From: UBA917 sp964435085
Lineage (GTDB): Bacteria; Patescibacteriota; Patescibacteriia; Patescibacteriales; Patescibacteriaceae
DNA: 64,000 nucleotides
Reading direction: 5' to 3'
Assembly (NCBI GenBank): GCA_964435085.1
Contig: CAYSXQ010000001.1
Span: forward strand, 1 to 64,000
Part shown: positions 63,984 through 64,000 of the stretch, piece by piece
Position numbering within the stretch: position 1 is the first letter of the stretch
Layout: every line of letters starts with the position of its first letter
The notes under the pieces: model-generated
Told to the model about the DNA's origin: nothing
What the model saw: the letters and a program-made list of their open reading frames with translations, nothing else
Database searches by the model: none
Program-made: the position numbers and the translations under genes

Positions 63984-64000
63984 TAAGACAAATTTAAAAT

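Noticed and set aside
1..64000. CRISPR array, prophage, riboswitch or recoded genetic code
   Set aside because: No regularly spaced direct repeats with unique spacers, no phage structural genes and no recognisable riboswitch were seen; TGA ends several genes with close downstream neighbours, so it is a stop codon.

Overview
The window reads as one stretch of an AT-rich bacterial genome of the Candidate Phyla Radiation (Patescibacteria), most likely a Parcubacteria-type lineage. This rests on gene content: shortened housekeeping enzymes (PheT without its N-terminal OB domain, UvrC without its C-terminal HhH part), VirB2-like two-helix N-termini on giant Cys-rich surface proteins, a compact type IV pilus operon, and a Baseplate-J-like membrane protein. 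TGA is used as stop (for example 659-661 and 11518-11520), so the code is standard and Gracilibacteria/Absconditabacteria are excluded. Four 100-N runs (6070, 24721, 36395, 44701) are each flanked by the same 55 bp on both sides. They look like unmerged k=55 assembly overlaps rather than missing DNA.

Layout: 1-129 is the end of a sigma-70 gene. 300-937 is a tRNA-Asn(GUU) gene split inside its anticodon by a group I intron that carries an HNH endonuclease ORF in its P1 loop. 1004-7289 holds a DUF4145 protein, an ABC-F ATPase, GreA, an FKBP isomerase, small secreted and membrane proteins and RNase HII. 7670-15354 holds a DksA-like protein, a membrane/pilin-like fusion, an AI-2E-type permease, an exonuclease, an M23 peptidase, an ATP-grasp enzyme and a lone receiver domain. 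15656-24636 encodes two giant exported proteins built from a repeated four-cysteine module; the second ends in a FISUMP domain. 24879-28277 adds a CAP-domain protein and a thioredoxin-fold protein with a single-Cys active site. 28423-35643 is a type IV pilus cluster: PilB, PilC, four pilin-like proteins, a PilM-SH3 fusion and a pilin.

35712-46961 has a metallophosphoesterase, an archaeal-type class I aldolase, a peptidoglycan-binding protein, a PspC/LiaF-like pair, phosphoglycerate mutase, a Baseplate-J-like protein, and three separately transcribed genes around a fatty-acid desaturase. 47058-51711 is argS-pheS-pheT. 51755-52248 is a 494-bp unit: a DUF559 endonuclease gene between perfect 40-bp inverted repeats that each form a double hairpin, inserted directly before uvrC. 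A solo copy of the repeat lies before the gene at 55876. A (p)ppGpp synthetase/hydrolase and two tandem giant proteins with T4SS-pilin-like N-termini finish the window.

Two themes run through the region. One is a cell surface rich in disulfides: Cys-rich giants, a thiol-disulfide protein, pili and wall-binding proteins. The other is structured intergenic DNA: at least three families of long inverted repeats, REP-like hairpins, terminators whose loop or tail carries the -35 box of the next gene, and several -10 boxes placed so close to the ATG that the mRNA should be leaderless.
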